This document shows, in pieces, positions 55,630 to 64,000 of a stretch of DNA of 64,000 bases. The notes beneath the pieces are model-generated. The model did no database searches and was not told the origin of the DNA. It was given only the letters and a program-made list of their open reading frames with translations. The translations under genes were made by a program, and so were the position numbers. Within the stretch, counting starts at the first letter, position 1. Every line of letters begins with the position of its first letter. Source of the DNA: Pacificimonas flava. Its GTDB lineage: Bacteria; Pseudomonadota; Alphaproteobacteria; Sphingomonadales; Sphingomonadaceae. The stretch spans positions 372,001 to 436,000 of the forward strand of contig NZ_AMRV01000001.1 in assembly GCF_000342165.1 (NCBI RefSeq), given 5' to 3'.

Positions 55630-56364
55630 ATGACGGATATTGTCGCCTATTGCGGCCTGCCGCCCTCCCCTGTGACCTTGCTGGCGCGCTGGAACTTCGA
55701 TCCTCTGCTTGCCGTCGCTCTGGCCGGATTGGCGGGCCTGCATCTGGCGCGTCTTCACCGGAAAGGCGCGGCTTTGTCGCTGCCTGCGCTCGGATGGACA
55801 ATTGCCGCCTTCTGTTTCCTTTCGCCCTTGTGCGCGCTCAGCGTATCCCTGTTCTCCGCGCGGATCGGGCAGCACATGATCCTGGCGCTCGTCGCTGCCC
55901 CGCTGATCGCGCTTGGCCTGCCCTCCCGCGGGTCCATACGCGGCCTTTGGGGTGCCGCGGCTCTTTTCGCCGCCGCCCTATGGTTCTGGCACATGCCCGC
56001 CCCCTACAGCGCCACGTTCCGATCCGATCTTGTCTACTGGTCGATGCACGTATCGTTGTTCGGAAGCGCGATCCTGCTCTGGCAGGGACTGCTCGACGTG
56101 CGGCCTGAACGTGCCCTGCCCGTCCTCGCGGTGGGGGCCGCAAGCTCGATCCAGATGGGACTACTCGGCGCCGTCTTCGCCATGTCCACCCGGCCTCTCT
56201 TCGCGGTGCATCTGGCAACGGCCCCGGTTTGGGGACTGACGCCGCTTGCCGACCAGCAATTGGGCGGGCTGTTGATGTGGGTTCCGGGTCTGCTCTTCTT
56301 CCTGCTCGCAGGGGCCCGCACGGTGCATCCGCTTTTGAAACCGAGTGGCTTCGCCGGAAACTGA
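55630..56364 (+). CDS. ctaG: Cytochrome c oxidase assembly protein CtaG (caa3_CtaG type)
   Basis: A 244-residue membrane protein with seven helices, of the CtaG family of Gram-positive/caa3 assembly factors (unrelated to Cox11). PLCALSVSLFSARIGQHMIL (near residue 62) carries the conserved His, followed by LWFWHMPAPYSATF (near 118) and VYWSMHVSLFGSAILLWQ (near 136) with further histidines. It is needed for caa3 oxidase activity, probably at the copper-insertion stage. It lies between the two oxidase clusters and could serve either. The stop overlaps the region of the next gene's start. Confidence 0.87.
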   Translation: MTDIVAYCGLPPSPVTLLARWNFDPLLAVALAGLAGLHLARLHRKGAALSLPALGWTIAAFCFLSPLCALSVSLFSARIGQHMILALVAAPLIALGLPSRGSIRGLWGAAALFAAALWFWHMPAPYSATFRSDLVYWSMHVSLFGSAILLWQGLLDVRPERALPVLAVGAASSIQMGLLGAVFAMSTRPLFAVHLATAPVWGLTPLADQQLGGLLMWVPGLLFFLLAGARTVHPLLKPSGFAGN

Positions 56365-56366
56365 TC

Positions 56367-57401
56367 TTGCCGATCGATCCCGCTCAGCTGCCTCTCCCGC
56401 TCCTGCTTCTTGTCTTCGCAGCAGCCGCCGTCGCGGTCTGGCGGTTCGGTTTCCGCCTTACGCGTCTGGTCGACGACATTTCCGACCGTACGGGCATTGG
56501 CCAGGCCTTTGGCGGAATGCTGCTTCTTGGCGGCATCACCTCGCTTCCGGAGCTTGCCACCGTGTCGACATCGGCGGCGACCGGCAATGCGCCGCTTGCC
56601 GTCAACAATCTGATCGGCAGCGCTGCGATAAACCTGATCCTCCTTGCCGTTGCCGACGTTCTGTATGGAAAGGGCGCGCTGACGAAGGTCGCCGCCAAGC
56701 CCGGAACCCTTATGCAGGGGACGCTCGGCATGGTCCTGATGGCGAGCGTCGCCTTTGCCATCGCAACGCGGGAGATCGACCTGTTCGGGGTCACCGGCGC
56801 CTGGAGCCTGCTTCTGGCCGCGGGGTGCGTATGGGCTCTCCGCCTCGCGGCCCGGTTTCCCAAAAAGCACAGTTGGGAAGTCGTCGATCCCGACGAGACC
56901 CCGGAACGGGAGACGGAGCGTCCGGGCCGTTCCCTTTCGCGCCTCTATATCTCTCTTGCCGGTACGGCGCTCTCCATTCTCGTGGCCGGCTTCGTCCTGT
57001 CGCAGGGCGGCGACGCCATTGCCCAGAAGAGCGGCCTCAGCGCCAGCTTGGTCGGATTCCTTCTGGTGGGGTTCGCAACGTCGCTGCCGGAATTGAGCTC
57101 GGTGACCGCAGCGGCGCGCATGCAACGCTATGAACTTGCGGTCGGTGACATATTCGGGACGAATCTCTTCAACGTCGCCCTGCTGTTCGTGGTGGACCTG
57201 ATCTACCGCGGTCCGCCTGTCTTGTCGCAGGCCGGACGCTTCGAAACGATCGGGGCGCTGATGGCCGTACTGATCAGCGGTGCCTTCGTCATCGGACTTC
57301 TCGAACGGCGCGACAAGGCGGTCCTGAGGATGGGCTACGACTCCCTGGCGGCCATCATCATCTTTGCTCTGGGCGTCTTTGGCCTGTCGCAGGCCAGCTA
57401 A
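56367..57401 (+). CDS. Sodium/calcium exchanger-family cation antiporter
   Basis: A 344-residue membrane protein of the CaCA superfamily with two homologous halves. The alpha-1 repeat is GGITSLPELATVSTSAATGN (near residue 53) followed by NNLIGSAAINLIL. The alpha-2 repeat is VGFATSLPELSSVTAAARMQ (near 232) followed by GDIFGTNLFNVALL. A hydrophilic loop with DPDETPERETERPGRS separates the halves. TTG 56367, just after the ctaG stop, is the best start; an in-frame CTG lies two codons upstream. Ions moved are calcium, sodium or protons; the choice is not readable from sequence. Confidence 0.85.
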   Translation: MPIDPAQLPLPLLLLVFAAAAVAVWRFGFRLTRLVDDISDRTGIGQAFGGMLLLGGITSLPELATVSTSAATGNAPLAVNNLIGSAAINLILLAVADVLYGKGALTKVAAKPGTLMQGTLGMVLMASVAFAIATREIDLFGVTGAWSLLLAAGCVWALRLAARFPKKHSWEVVDPDETPERETERPGRSLSRLYISLAGTALSILVAGFVLSQGGDAIAQKSGLSASLVGFLLVGFATSLPELSSVTAAARMQRYELAVGDIFGTNLFNVALLFVVDLIYRGPPVLSQAGRFETIGALMAVLISGAFVIGLLERRDKAVLRMGYDSLAAIIIFALGVFGLSQAS

Positions 57402-57727
57402 GCCGGCACCATCATCAGCGGCAGCGCGCTGTACACAATGCCCGCCCCGGCGATCAGCGCACCGACATGGATGAACTGAAGCCAGAATGTACGCAGGCCG
57501 GGTTCTTGGCCGTTCGGGGAAAACGCGCGGGCACGCCAGACGACCAGAGCCAGGGCGAGAAGGGCTGCGGCGGTCAGGGCGAAGACCAGCGCCCCGCTGA
57601 CCGGCACCGTGCGCGACAGGGTCAGCTCAAGGGATACCGCCCAGTAAAGCAGCCCCCAGTGCGCAGCCCAGATCACCGGCGGCGCCAATAGCCCGGCGAA
57701 TGCTAGGATCTTGGCGGGCATGCGCAT
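57398..57727 (-). CDS. Small three-helix membrane protein linked to the second oxidase
   Basis: A 109-residue membrane protein: IWAAHWGLLYWAV (near residue 19), GALVFALTAAALLALALVVW (near 45) and LIAGAGIVYSALPLMMVPA at the C-terminus form helices. WAAHW near the N-terminus is reminiscent of small proteins found after fused oxidase genes. It starts with an ATG sharing one base with the stop of the coxA-coxC fusion (TGATG), so it is translated with it. It may be a small oxidase subunit or an assembly aid. The 3' end overlaps the convergent exchanger gene by four bases. Confidence 0.75.
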   Translation of the reverse strand: MRMPAKILAFAGLLAPPVIWAAHWGLLYWAVSLELTLSRTVPVSGALVFALTAAALLALALVVWRARAFSPNGQEPGLRTFWLQFIHVGALIAGAGIVYSALPLMMVPA

Positions 57728-60300
57728 CAGATCAGCAGCGGGAAAAAGGCCGAAATCGTCAGGCTGATCGACGCCTGTGCGGCAGCGAACCCCCAGAGGA
57801 CGAGGATGCAATCGAAGCTGAGGCGGCGAACCCCATCGGTCATGCCGCGCCGCGTCCGCCAGACCAGAAAGGCACCCCACAGGAACAGCGTCGCGACCTG
57901 CAGCCCGTTGAGGACGGTGAACGTCCAGCTTGTCGCGCCAAAGCCGGAGGCGGTGGGATCGATATGACCGTACGCAGCAAACTCGCCGCCAAACCCTGCC
58001 AGCAGGGCTGCGATCGCCGTCAAGAGCAGCATCAGAAAACGCCCCGGCGCTTGTTCCGGCACTCGGCTGAGCGCCCGGCCGGCGGCGATCATCAGCAGGA
58101 AGGAGCCGGCATAGGCGGCGATCGACAGCACAGCAGGAAAGGTGGCGGCCGCTCCTGTTCCGGCGGGCGGCCATGCGTCCGGCTGCCCGCTCCAGAGAAA
58201 CAGGTAGGAGAATATCTGGCAGGCGAAGATCATGCCGAAGACGATCACCAGCACCCACATGGCCCAGATCGCATGGCTTTTCGGACCCGTCATGTAGACG
58301 GGCAGCATCATGCCGCCACCCACGTCGACAGGCGGATGGTCGGGCCCCTTGTCCATCTCGCTCATCCACCGCAGCACGGCGCCAATGCCGAGTATGCCGA
58401 AGGCGGCGGCCACCCACACGAGCTTGACCGTCAGCGACAGGAAGAAGCCCGCCGTCCCAATGGCCGCCAGCACATGCCAGATGCTCGGCCCCGGTATGAT
58501 GACGAGATATTGCGGGATGGCCTTGATCGGCGATGTCACGATGGTTTCCCGCCGGCCGGTCAGGGCGCCGGGCAGAAACCATTGTCCCGCCTTCACCTCG
58601 CTCGCGAGTTCCGGCCGGTCCCAGAGAGGCTGCGTCGAATCCACGACCGGAATGGAACGCGCGCAATAATCCCCCTGCGGCAGCCATTCGAGCGTGCCGC
58701 CGTCATAGACATTCCCGGCATTCTCCCCTCCCAGCCGGAAATTGCGCAGCATGTCGAACACGAAAACGGCAACGCCAGCCGCGATCGTGAAGGCACCGAC
58801 GGTCGAGATCAGGTTCACCGAGGAGACGTCCTGCGCCGGCAGATAGGTGTAGACCCGGCGCGGCATCCCCTGAAGGCCGGTATAGTGCATGATGAAGAAG
58901 GTGATGTGCGTGCCGGAGAACATCAGCCAAAAGGCCCATTTTCCCAGCCTTTCGGACAGGGCGTTCTGGCTGACCATCGGCGTCCAGTAATAGATCGCAG
59001 CGAACAGCGGAAACACCATGCCCCCGATCAGGACGTAATGCAGATGGGCGACGATGAAATAGGTGTCGTGCGCCTGCCAGTCGAAGGGCACGAGACCCAG
59101 CATCACGCCGGTCAGCCCCCCCATGGTGAAGATCACCAGAAAGCCGAAAACGAACAGCGTGGGGACATTGAACCTGATCTTTCGAGCCAGCATCAGCGTG
59201 GCGATCCACGCGAAGACCTGCACGCCCGCGGGAATGCTGACCGCCATGGATGCGGCCGAGAAGAAGCTGAGCGACAGGTCCGGAATGCCCGTGGTGAACA
59301 TGTGATGGGCCCAGACGCCAAAGCTGATGAAGCCCGTCGCCACCAGCGCCAGAACCACCATATTATAGCCGACCAGCTTCGCGCGCGCGATGGTGGGGAT
59401 CATCATCGACACCAGTCCGGCGGCTGGCAGGAAGATGATGTAGACCTCTGGATGCCCGAAAAACCAGAACAGGTGCTGCCATAGCAGCGGATCGCCGCCC
59501 GCCTCTGCGATGAAGAACGGCCAGTGGAACGCTCGCTCCAGTTCAAGAAGAATGGTGCCGAGGATGATGGCGGGAAAGCCGACGATGATCATGCCGGCGA
59601 ACACCAGCATCGCCCAGCCGAAGATCGGCAGCTTGTCGAGCGTCATGCCCGGCGCGCGCGTCTTCAGGCATCCCACGACGATCTCGATTGCGCCGGCAAT
59701 GGCGGAAATCTCGATGAAGCCGATCCCCAGAAGCCAGAAATCCGCATTTACGCCGGGCGAAAAGATATAGCTGGTATAGGGCGGGTTCATGAACCATCCG
59801 CCATCGGGCGCCACCCCCCAGAAGAGCGACAGGAAAAAGGCGGTGCCGCCGATGAAATAGGCCCAGAAGGCAAAGGCGCTGAGGCGCGGAAAGGGAAGGT
59901 CGCGGGCCGCGAACATCTGCGGCAGCAGCAAGACGCCCATGGCCTCCACGGCCGGCACGGCAAAGAGGAACATCATGATCGTGCCATGCATCGTGAAAAG
60001 CTGGTTGTAGGTTTCGGGACCGACGATGTCCGCCAGCGGCGCCGCGAGCTGGACGCGCATGATGAGCGCGAGAATACCCGCGAGCACGAAGAACATCAGA
60101 CTGGCGCCGACATACCAGCTGCCAACATAGTCGTTGTTGACGACGGTCAGCGTTCGCCAACCCTTCGGCTTCGCCCAGACCCGCTCCAACTCTTCGAGCT
60201 CCCCTTCGGGACGGGGGGTGCGATCCGGAAGATTCTTCAGCGCCGCCTCGAAGGCCCGCTCGTTTTCATCGAGTGGCTCCGGCAAGTCCTTGGCGCTCAT
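57727..60300 (-). CDS. Cytochrome c oxidase subunit I-III fusion, A1-type (cluster 2)
   Basis: An 857-residue fused subunit. The N-terminal two thirds are subunit I: His105 (TMHG), GHPEVY with His283, Glu285 and Tyr287, WAHHMF near 330, and VAHLHYVL near 420. The Glu of helix VI marks it as A1-type, unlike the A2-type CoxA of cluster 1. From about residue 690 a subunit III-like membrane part follows (MTGPKSHAIWAMWVLVIVFG, later NGLQVATLFLWGAFLVW), divergent from normal CoxC. ATG 60300 overlaps the coxB2 stop by ATGA; the frame upstream of it is not coding. Confidence 0.94.
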   Translation of the reverse strand: MSAKDLPEPLDENERAFEAALKNLPDRTPRPEGELEELERVWAKPKGWRTLTVVNNDYVGSWYVGASLMFFVLAGILALIMRVQLAAPLADIVGPETYNQLFTMHGTIMMFLFAVPAVEAMGVLLLPQMFAARDLPFPRLSAFAFWAYFIGGTAFFLSLFWGVAPDGGWFMNPPYTSYIFSPGVNADFWLLGIGFIEISAIAGAIEIVVGCLKTRAPGMTLDKLPIFGWAMLVFAGMIIVGFPAIILGTILLELERAFHWPFFIAEAGGDPLLWQHLFWFFGHPEVYIIFLPAAGLVSMMIPTIARAKLVGYNMVVLALVATGFISFGVWAHHMFTTGIPDLSLSFFSAASMAVSIPAGVQVFAWIATLMLARKIRFNVPTLFVFGFLVIFTMGGLTGVMLGLVPFDWQAHDTYFIVAHLHYVLIGGMVFPLFAAIYYWTPMVSQNALSERLGKWAFWLMFSGTHITFFIMHYTGLQGMPRRVYTYLPAQDVSSVNLISTVGAFTIAAGVAVFVFDMLRNFRLGGENAGNVYDGGTLEWLPQGDYCARSIPVVDSTQPLWDRPELASEVKAGQWFLPGALTGRRETIVTSPIKAIPQYLVIIPGPSIWHVLAAIGTAGFFLSLTVKLVWVAAAFGILGIGAVLRWMSEMDKGPDHPPVDVGGGMMLPVYMTGPKSHAIWAMWVLVIVFGMIFACQIFSYLFLWSGQPDAWPPAGTGAAATFPAVLSIAAYAGSFLLMIAAGRALSRVPEQAPGRFLMLLLTAIAALLAGFGGEFAAYGHIDPTASGFGATSWTFTVLNGLQVATLFLWGAFLVWRTRRGMTDGVRRLSFDCILVLWGFAAAQASISLTISAFFPLLI

Positions 60301-61214
60301 TCCAGCCCGTCCATATAGGCGGCGAGCGCCTGCAATTCGCCTGCGGAGAGGTATGTATATCCCGGCATGAGGACGCCCGGTTTCGACGCGGCCGGGTCCG
60401 CTGTCCAGCCCGCGAGCGTGCCGCGATTGTTCGGTAGAATGCCCGCGCCGAGCATCGTCCGGCTGCCTATGTGCGTCAGATCCGGCCCTGTCCGTCCGGC
60501 CGCACGCGTCCCGGCGACATTGTGACAGGACCCGCACCCGATGCGGTCGAACAGGCGCTGTCCGCGCTGTGACAGATCGTCGGCCGGCAGCGCGGCGGGG
60601 CGCGCCTGCGCCGCCGCCCAAAGGGCATATTCGTCCGGCGGCAGGGCAATCGTCCGAAACTGCATCAGCGCGTGACCGGCGCCGCAGAATTCTGTGCAAT
60701 AGCCGGCATAGACGCCCGGCCGATCCGCTTCGATGATCAGACTGTTGTCTTTTCCGGGGATCATGTCTCTCTTGCCGGCCAGTTGCGGCACCCAGAAGCT
60801 GTGCAGCACGTCTGCGGATCGCAGTTCGATTCGGACTGGCTGACCGGCAGGGATGACCAGCTCGTTGGCGGCTTCGAAGCCGGGATATTCCAGGCGCCAC
60901 CACCATCTGAGGCCGGTCACGCGAACGGTCAGCATCTCCTCGCCGGACCGGGACGCCAGCGATGCCGTCATGCCGAGGCCCGCGATCAGCAGCACGAGGA
61001 GCGATACGATGGTGAAACCGAGGCCGCCGATCAGAATCATTCGCTCACCGGCCAAAGCAGCCTTCAGGCGGTCCGTTCCAACGACGGCGACGATCATCAA
61101 GCCGACGATCAGCAGGGTGATGACGGCGCCGCCGACAAACAAAATCCAGGACAGGGCCGTCACCGGCGCCGCCTGAGGCCCTGCGGGATCGAGGATAGGC
61201 GGCAGTTCGAGCAT
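60297..61214 (-). CDS. coxB: Cytochrome c oxidase subunit II with fused cytochrome c (cluster 2)
   Basis: A 305-residue subunit II. Two helices (about 20-46 and 58-84) precede the cupredoxin domain with VLHSFWVPQLAGKRDMIPGK and the CuA site CTEFCGAGHALM (near 175). The fused cytochrome c has CGSCH near 230 and a Met in KPGVLMPGYTYLS. It is caa3-type like cluster 1 but clearly different in sequence. It starts the minus-strand unit coxB, coxA-coxC fusion, small membrane protein, and is divergent from actA2; the 133-bp gap between them must hold both promoters. Confidence 0.94.
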   Translation of the reverse strand: MLELPPILDPAGPQAAPVTALSWILFVGGAVITLLIVGLMIVAVVGTDRLKAALAGERMILIGGLGFTIVSLLVLLIAGLGMTASLASRSGEEMLTVRVTGLRWWWRLEYPGFEAANELVIPAGQPVRIELRSADVLHSFWVPQLAGKRDMIPGKDNSLIIEADRPGVYAGYCTEFCGAGHALMQFRTIALPPDEYALWAAAQARPAALPADDLSQRGQRLFDRIGCGSCHNVAGTRAAGRTGPDLTHIGSRTMLGAGILPNNRGTLAGWTADPAASKPGVLMPGYTYLSAGELQALAAYMDGLE

Positions 61215-61347
61215 CGATTCCCTTCCCCGCCTTTCGCCGTTCCGCCGTGCAGAAGAATGAATTCACTATAATCGGTGGGCGGGAAACGAAAACCGGTAGC
61301 TGCAACGCTGTTCACACGCCAATAAGCACGTAGCCGGAAGGAAGCCG

Positions 61348-62022
61348 ATGACGCAATTGTTCGGACGGAATGCCGACCGCAAGCTACGCCGGGGTGCGGC
61401 CCTCGTCGTCGTGCTTGCTGTTTCGGTGTTGCTGTTCGGCTATTTCCGTGTCCGTTCCGACAGCTATTGGCATGTCGGGATCGCGCGTGAGCAGCCCGTG
61501 CCCTTCAACCACAAGCTCCATGTTCAGGGACTGAAGATGGAGTGCGGCTACTGTCATACCGGCGCGACGTCCATGGCCGGCGCTGGAATGCCGAGCGCGC
61601 AAAACTGCCTGACCTGTCACAGCGAAATATGGCGCGGCGTGCCCGCTTTGGAGCCCCTGCACACCAGTGCTGAACTCGGTACGCCGATCCCCTGGAATTC
61701 CGTCATCTGGTTCCCCGATCATGCGCGTTTTCATCATGGCAGTCATATCGCCGCGGGGGTAGCGTGTTCGACCTGTCACGGCGACGTTGGTGCCATGACC
61801 GAGACGAGCGCGGCCGTGCGGCTGACGATGGATTTCTGTGTGGATTGTCACGAGGATGCGATGGCGGAGACAGGGGCGCGGGGGTCGGCGGTGACGGCGC
61901 TGCCTGCCGCTGCCTTCCTGCAGCGGAAAGGTTCAGCTTCCCCCGCCGCCGAAGGGATGGACCCGCCGGCGTCCCACCAAGACGGCCGAAGCCTGACCGA
62001 CTGCTCCGTGTGTCATTACTGA
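61348..62022 (+). CDS. actA: Alternative complex III subunit ActA, pentaheme cytochrome c (cluster 2)
   Basis: A 224-residue cytochrome with one N-terminal helix (LVVVLAVSVLLFGYF, near residue 20) and five CxxCH haem sites: CGYCH, CLTCH, CSTCH, CVDCH and CSVCH. It aligns by eye with ActA of cluster 1 (REQPVPFNHKLHVQGLKMEC against QEQPVPFSHEHHVAGLGLDC), so it is a paralogue with clear divergence. It has a longer spacer of about 45 residues before the last haem. GGAAGG is upstream of the ATG. It overlaps actB2 by TGATG. Confidence 0.93.
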   Translation: MTQLFGRNADRKLRRGAALVVVLAVSVLLFGYFRVRSDSYWHVGIAREQPVPFNHKLHVQGLKMECGYCHTGATSMAGAGMPSAQNCLTCHSEIWRGVPALEPLHTSAELGTPIPWNSVIWFPDHARFHHGSHIAAGVACSTCHGDVGAMTETSAAVRLTMDFCVDCHEDAMAETGARGSAVTALPAAAFLQRKGSASPAAEGMDPPASHQDGRSLTDCSVCHY

Positions 62023-64000
62023 TGGATCGTACGGATCGACTCTGGCGCGGATTGAGCGAGAGCGAAGAGCTCGCCGTGCAAAGGGAATTTCCAATGCTTG
62101 CCGAGGCGGCCCGCCTCGATCGCAGGCTTGCCATGAAACTGCTAGGCGCCAGCGCCGCCCTCGCCGCCGCAGCCGCGTGCGAGCGGAAGCCGGGCTCGAA
62201 ACCGTCGGCGGCGCGCGGCACGCATTTCGGCGACTATGCCAGGCCCGTCACCTATGCGACCACCCTTGAGCAAAGCGGCGTGCCTATCCCGGTGCTCGTC
62301 GAGACCGTCAATGGCTGGCCGATCAAGATAGACGGCAATCCGGCCTGGGGCACCGGGGGGTCGAGCGCCATCACTCAGGCGCAGCTGCTGGATTTCTACA
62401 ATCCTCTACGGCTCACGCGCCCACTCCTCCGTGGAAAACCGGCCAGACCCGCGGCTGTGGAGGAAGCGCTTTCTCGCCTCGCCCGGGGCGGCGGGCGCGG
62501 TGTGCACATTCTTCGCCCGCCCACGTCCAATATTGCGGTGCTACGTGCAGCCGAACGGGCAGCGGCGGCTTTACCGGACGCGCAGATTCACGAATGGGCG
62601 CCCATTCTCCCGGAAGCCCCCTTCGATCCAGCGCCAGGCAGCCGTTCGATATTGTGCATCGGCGCGGACTTTCTGGGTCCTGGCCCGCATCAGGCCGAAA
62701 GCGCGGCCGCTTGGGCGGCCTGGCGCGGCGGCAGTGATGATCGCCGCCACCGCCAGCTTTTTGTCGCGGAATGCGTGCCGACGCTGACGGGCGCGCGAGC
62801 GGACCGGCGTCTGCGGCTCGCGCCCCGCGACCTTCTGCAATTGGCTCATGAGGGCGGACGCGGCGCTCTCGCCCGGCGGCTCGGTCTGCCCGATGTCGAT
62901 CAGGTGCTGATCGGGCGAGAACTGCAGGACGACGGCGCCGGCGATCTGTTACCCCTCGTGGCTGCCCTTCGAAGGGGCGAAGTCGAAACCCTGATCGTTC
63001 TGGGCGGAAATCCGGCCTATGATGCGCCTGCCGATCTCGATTTCGCAGCGGCGATGAAACATGCGGGATCCGTCATCGTTCTCGCCGATACGCTTAACGA
63101 GACTGCGGGCGGTGCGGGAATGCTCATTCCCGAAGCCTCGCAGCTGGAGCGCTGGGGCGAGTATCGCCGCGGCGGAAACCGTCTGCTGTCGCAGCCACTC
63201 GCAGGAACCAAAGTGCGCCGGTGGAGCGCCGAGGAAATTCTGGACCGCCTTGCCGGAACGGCGGAGACGGCGCAGCCGGCTTGGATGAAAGCCGTCCATG
63301 AACAGGCGTTCGCCGCCGGCGGTGAGAGCGGCGCTGCCGCCGATGCGACTGAAACCGGCGTATCCGTGCGCAGCGACGATCTGCCGGACGGGCTGATCCT
63401 GGTGTTTCGGCCGGACGCATCGGTTTGGGACGGCGCGCATGCGGATAATCCGTGGCTGCAGGAACTCCCCGATCCGATCAGCAAGCTGGTATGGGGCAAT
63501 GCGGCCACAGTCGCGTCCTCCACCGCAGGTACGCTCGGCCTCGAGAACGGCGACATCGTCGCTATCGAATCCGCCGGTCGCAGGATCGAAGCGCCCATCT
63601 GGGTTCTCCCCGGTCAGGCTGGCGGCACCGTCGCGCTTCCGCTCGGTTACGGACGCGCGGTCGCGGGTCTTGGAAGCGACATCGGTATCAATGCTTACCG
63701 GCTTCGCACCGCTCGGCATCCCTGGTACGCGCCCTGCACGGTTGCAAAAACCGAAGGGCGCGCGGTTCCGATCAGCACGGAGCTGCATCATCCCCTGGCC
63801 GAGGATGTTCCCGCGCGCAGGATGAGCCGGCGGGACGAGGCGGAACAGCCGGCCTTCTACCGCCAGCAAAGCGAGTCCGGGCAGCATCAGTGGGGCATGG
63901 TCATCGACCTCGACGCCTGCATCGGCTGTTCGGCCTGCACCGTCGCCTGCCAGGCGGAAAACAACATCCCTGTCGTCGGCCCGGAAGAAGTTGCGCGCGG
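62022..64000 (+). CDS. actB: Alternative complex III subunit ActB, iron-sulfur molybdopterin-like protein (cluster 2, right-edge partial)
   Basis: An open frame from ATG 62022 to the right edge, 659 codons without a stop. Residues 34-35 are twin arginines (DRRLAMKLLGASAAL) and Cys53 is lipobox-like, as in ActB of cluster 1. The molybdopterin-like part includes FRPDASVWDGAHADNPWLQE near residue 465, parallel to the same motif in cluster 1. The visible ferredoxin start is CIGCSACTVACQAENNIPVV (near 633). The remaining Fe-S motifs lie outside the window. Overlap with actA2 (TGATG) shows one operon continuing to the right, presumably with actC and others. Confidence 0.93.
   Translation, partial: MDRTDRLWRGLSESEELAVQREFPMLAEAARLDRRLAMKLLGASAALAAAAACERKPGSKPSAARGTHFGDYARPVTYATTLEQSGVPIPVLVETVNGWPIKIDGNPAWGTGGSSAITQAQLLDFYNPLRLTRPLLRGKPARPAAVEEALSRLARGGGRGVHILRPPTSNIAVLRAAERAAAALPDAQIHEWAPILPEAPFDPAPGSRSILCIGADFLGPGPHQAESAAAWAAWRGGSDDRRHRQLFVAECVPTLTGARADRRLRLAPRDLLQLAHEGGRGALARRLGLPDVDQVLIGRELQDDGAGDLLPLVAALRRGEVETLIVLGGNPAYDAPADLDFAAAMKHAGSVIVLADTLNETAGGAGMLIPEASQLERWGEYRRGGNRLLSQPLAGTKVRRWSAEEILDRLAGTAETAQPAWMKAVHEQAFAAGGESGAAADATETGVSVRSDDLPDGLILVFRPDASVWDGAHADNPWLQELPDPISKLVWGNAATVASSTAGTLGLENGDIVAIESAGRRIEAPIWVLPGQAGGTVALPLGYGRAVAGLGSDIGINAYRLRTARHPWYAPCTVAKTEGRAVPISTELHHPLAEDVPARRMSRRDEAEQPAFYRQQSESGQHQWGMVIDLDACIGCSACTVACQAENNIPVVGPEEVAR

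Noticed and set aside
54659-55801. Minus-strand 380-codon frame overlapping the ZIP-like gene
   Set aside because: Arg/Ser/Pro-rich shadow with no motif; the ZIP-like frame has eight clear helices.
57700-59484. Plus-strand open frame of 594 codons opposite the coxA-coxC fusion
   Set aside because: It is composed of charged repeats with no family signature; the opposite strand codes for a clear haem-copper oxidase.
60301-60906. Extension of the coxA-coxC fusion frame to a 1059-residue protein
   Set aside because: The extra N-terminal part is out of frame with and antiparallel in quality to coxB2, which occupies the same DNA on the same strand in another frame; the ATGA overlap at 60300 gives the start.
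61215-61347. EcfG-type promoter in the gap between coxB2 and actA2
   Set aside because: GGAAA appears but not GGAAC with a correctly spaced GTT, so the element is not supported.

Overview
The window looks like chromosomal DNA of a high-GC alphaproteobacterium, most likely a sphingomonad. The support is the EttA N-terminus, the large TonB-dependent receptor, paired TadE/TadG proteins, a DUF305 protein, a TIGR02281-type retropepsin, and GGAAC-N16-(C/G)GTT promoters of the general-stress sigma factor EcfG type. No rRNA, tRNA or CRISPR was seen. All calls come from reading the sequence by eye; no database was searched.

Left part (1-12.7 kb): a tightly overlapping plus-strand operon for L-fucose-containing glycans. 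It holds a Gfo/Idh dehydrogenase, a DHRS6-like 2-keto-3-deoxy-L-fuconate dehydrogenase, exported GH42 and GH29 glycosidases, a second SDR, and an FMN L-lactate dehydrogenase. The last fits because oxidative fucose breakdown ends in pyruvate plus L-lactate. A GH92 mannosidase, a flippase-like membrane protein and an MDR oxidoreductase follow. 12.7-21.6 kb is housekeeping and miscellaneous: an acidic lipoprotein, EttA, a TadE-TadE-TadG trio, a short prenyl-synthase-like protein, an EF-hand protein and acetyl-CoA synthetase.

Middle (21.7-37.4 kb): a visibly less GC-rich uronate-utilisation island beside an IS630-type transposase remnant. It encodes a TonB receptor, a PL38/PL5-type lyase, a right-handed beta-helix protein, KduI, KduD, KdgK, Eda, a DctPQM TRAP transporter, a 2-keto-4-pentenoate-hydratase-like enzyme and a LacI regulator. 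A GACACCGGTGTC palindrome and close variants occur at four upstream regions, which defines a probable local regulon.

Right part (38.4-64 kb): two alternative complex III (ACIII) clusters, each next to its own caa3-type oxidase. Cluster 1 (actA, actB, an actC-actD fusion, actE, actF, an unknown membrane protein, sco, coxB, coxA, coxC, coxD) carries an A2-type CoxA with no helix-VI glutamate. Cluster 2 (actA2 and actB2 running off the right edge, divergent from coxB2 and a coxA-coxC fusion) carries an A1-type CoxA with HPEVY. Between them lie a TPP enzyme with an EcfG-like promoter, a lipoprotein, DUF305, retropepsin, ZIP transporter, CtaG and cation exchanger genes, plus the remnant of a NodT/OprM-type efflux lipoprotein. 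The paired, non-identical ACIII-oxidase modules and the LacI-controlled uronate island are the most interesting content.
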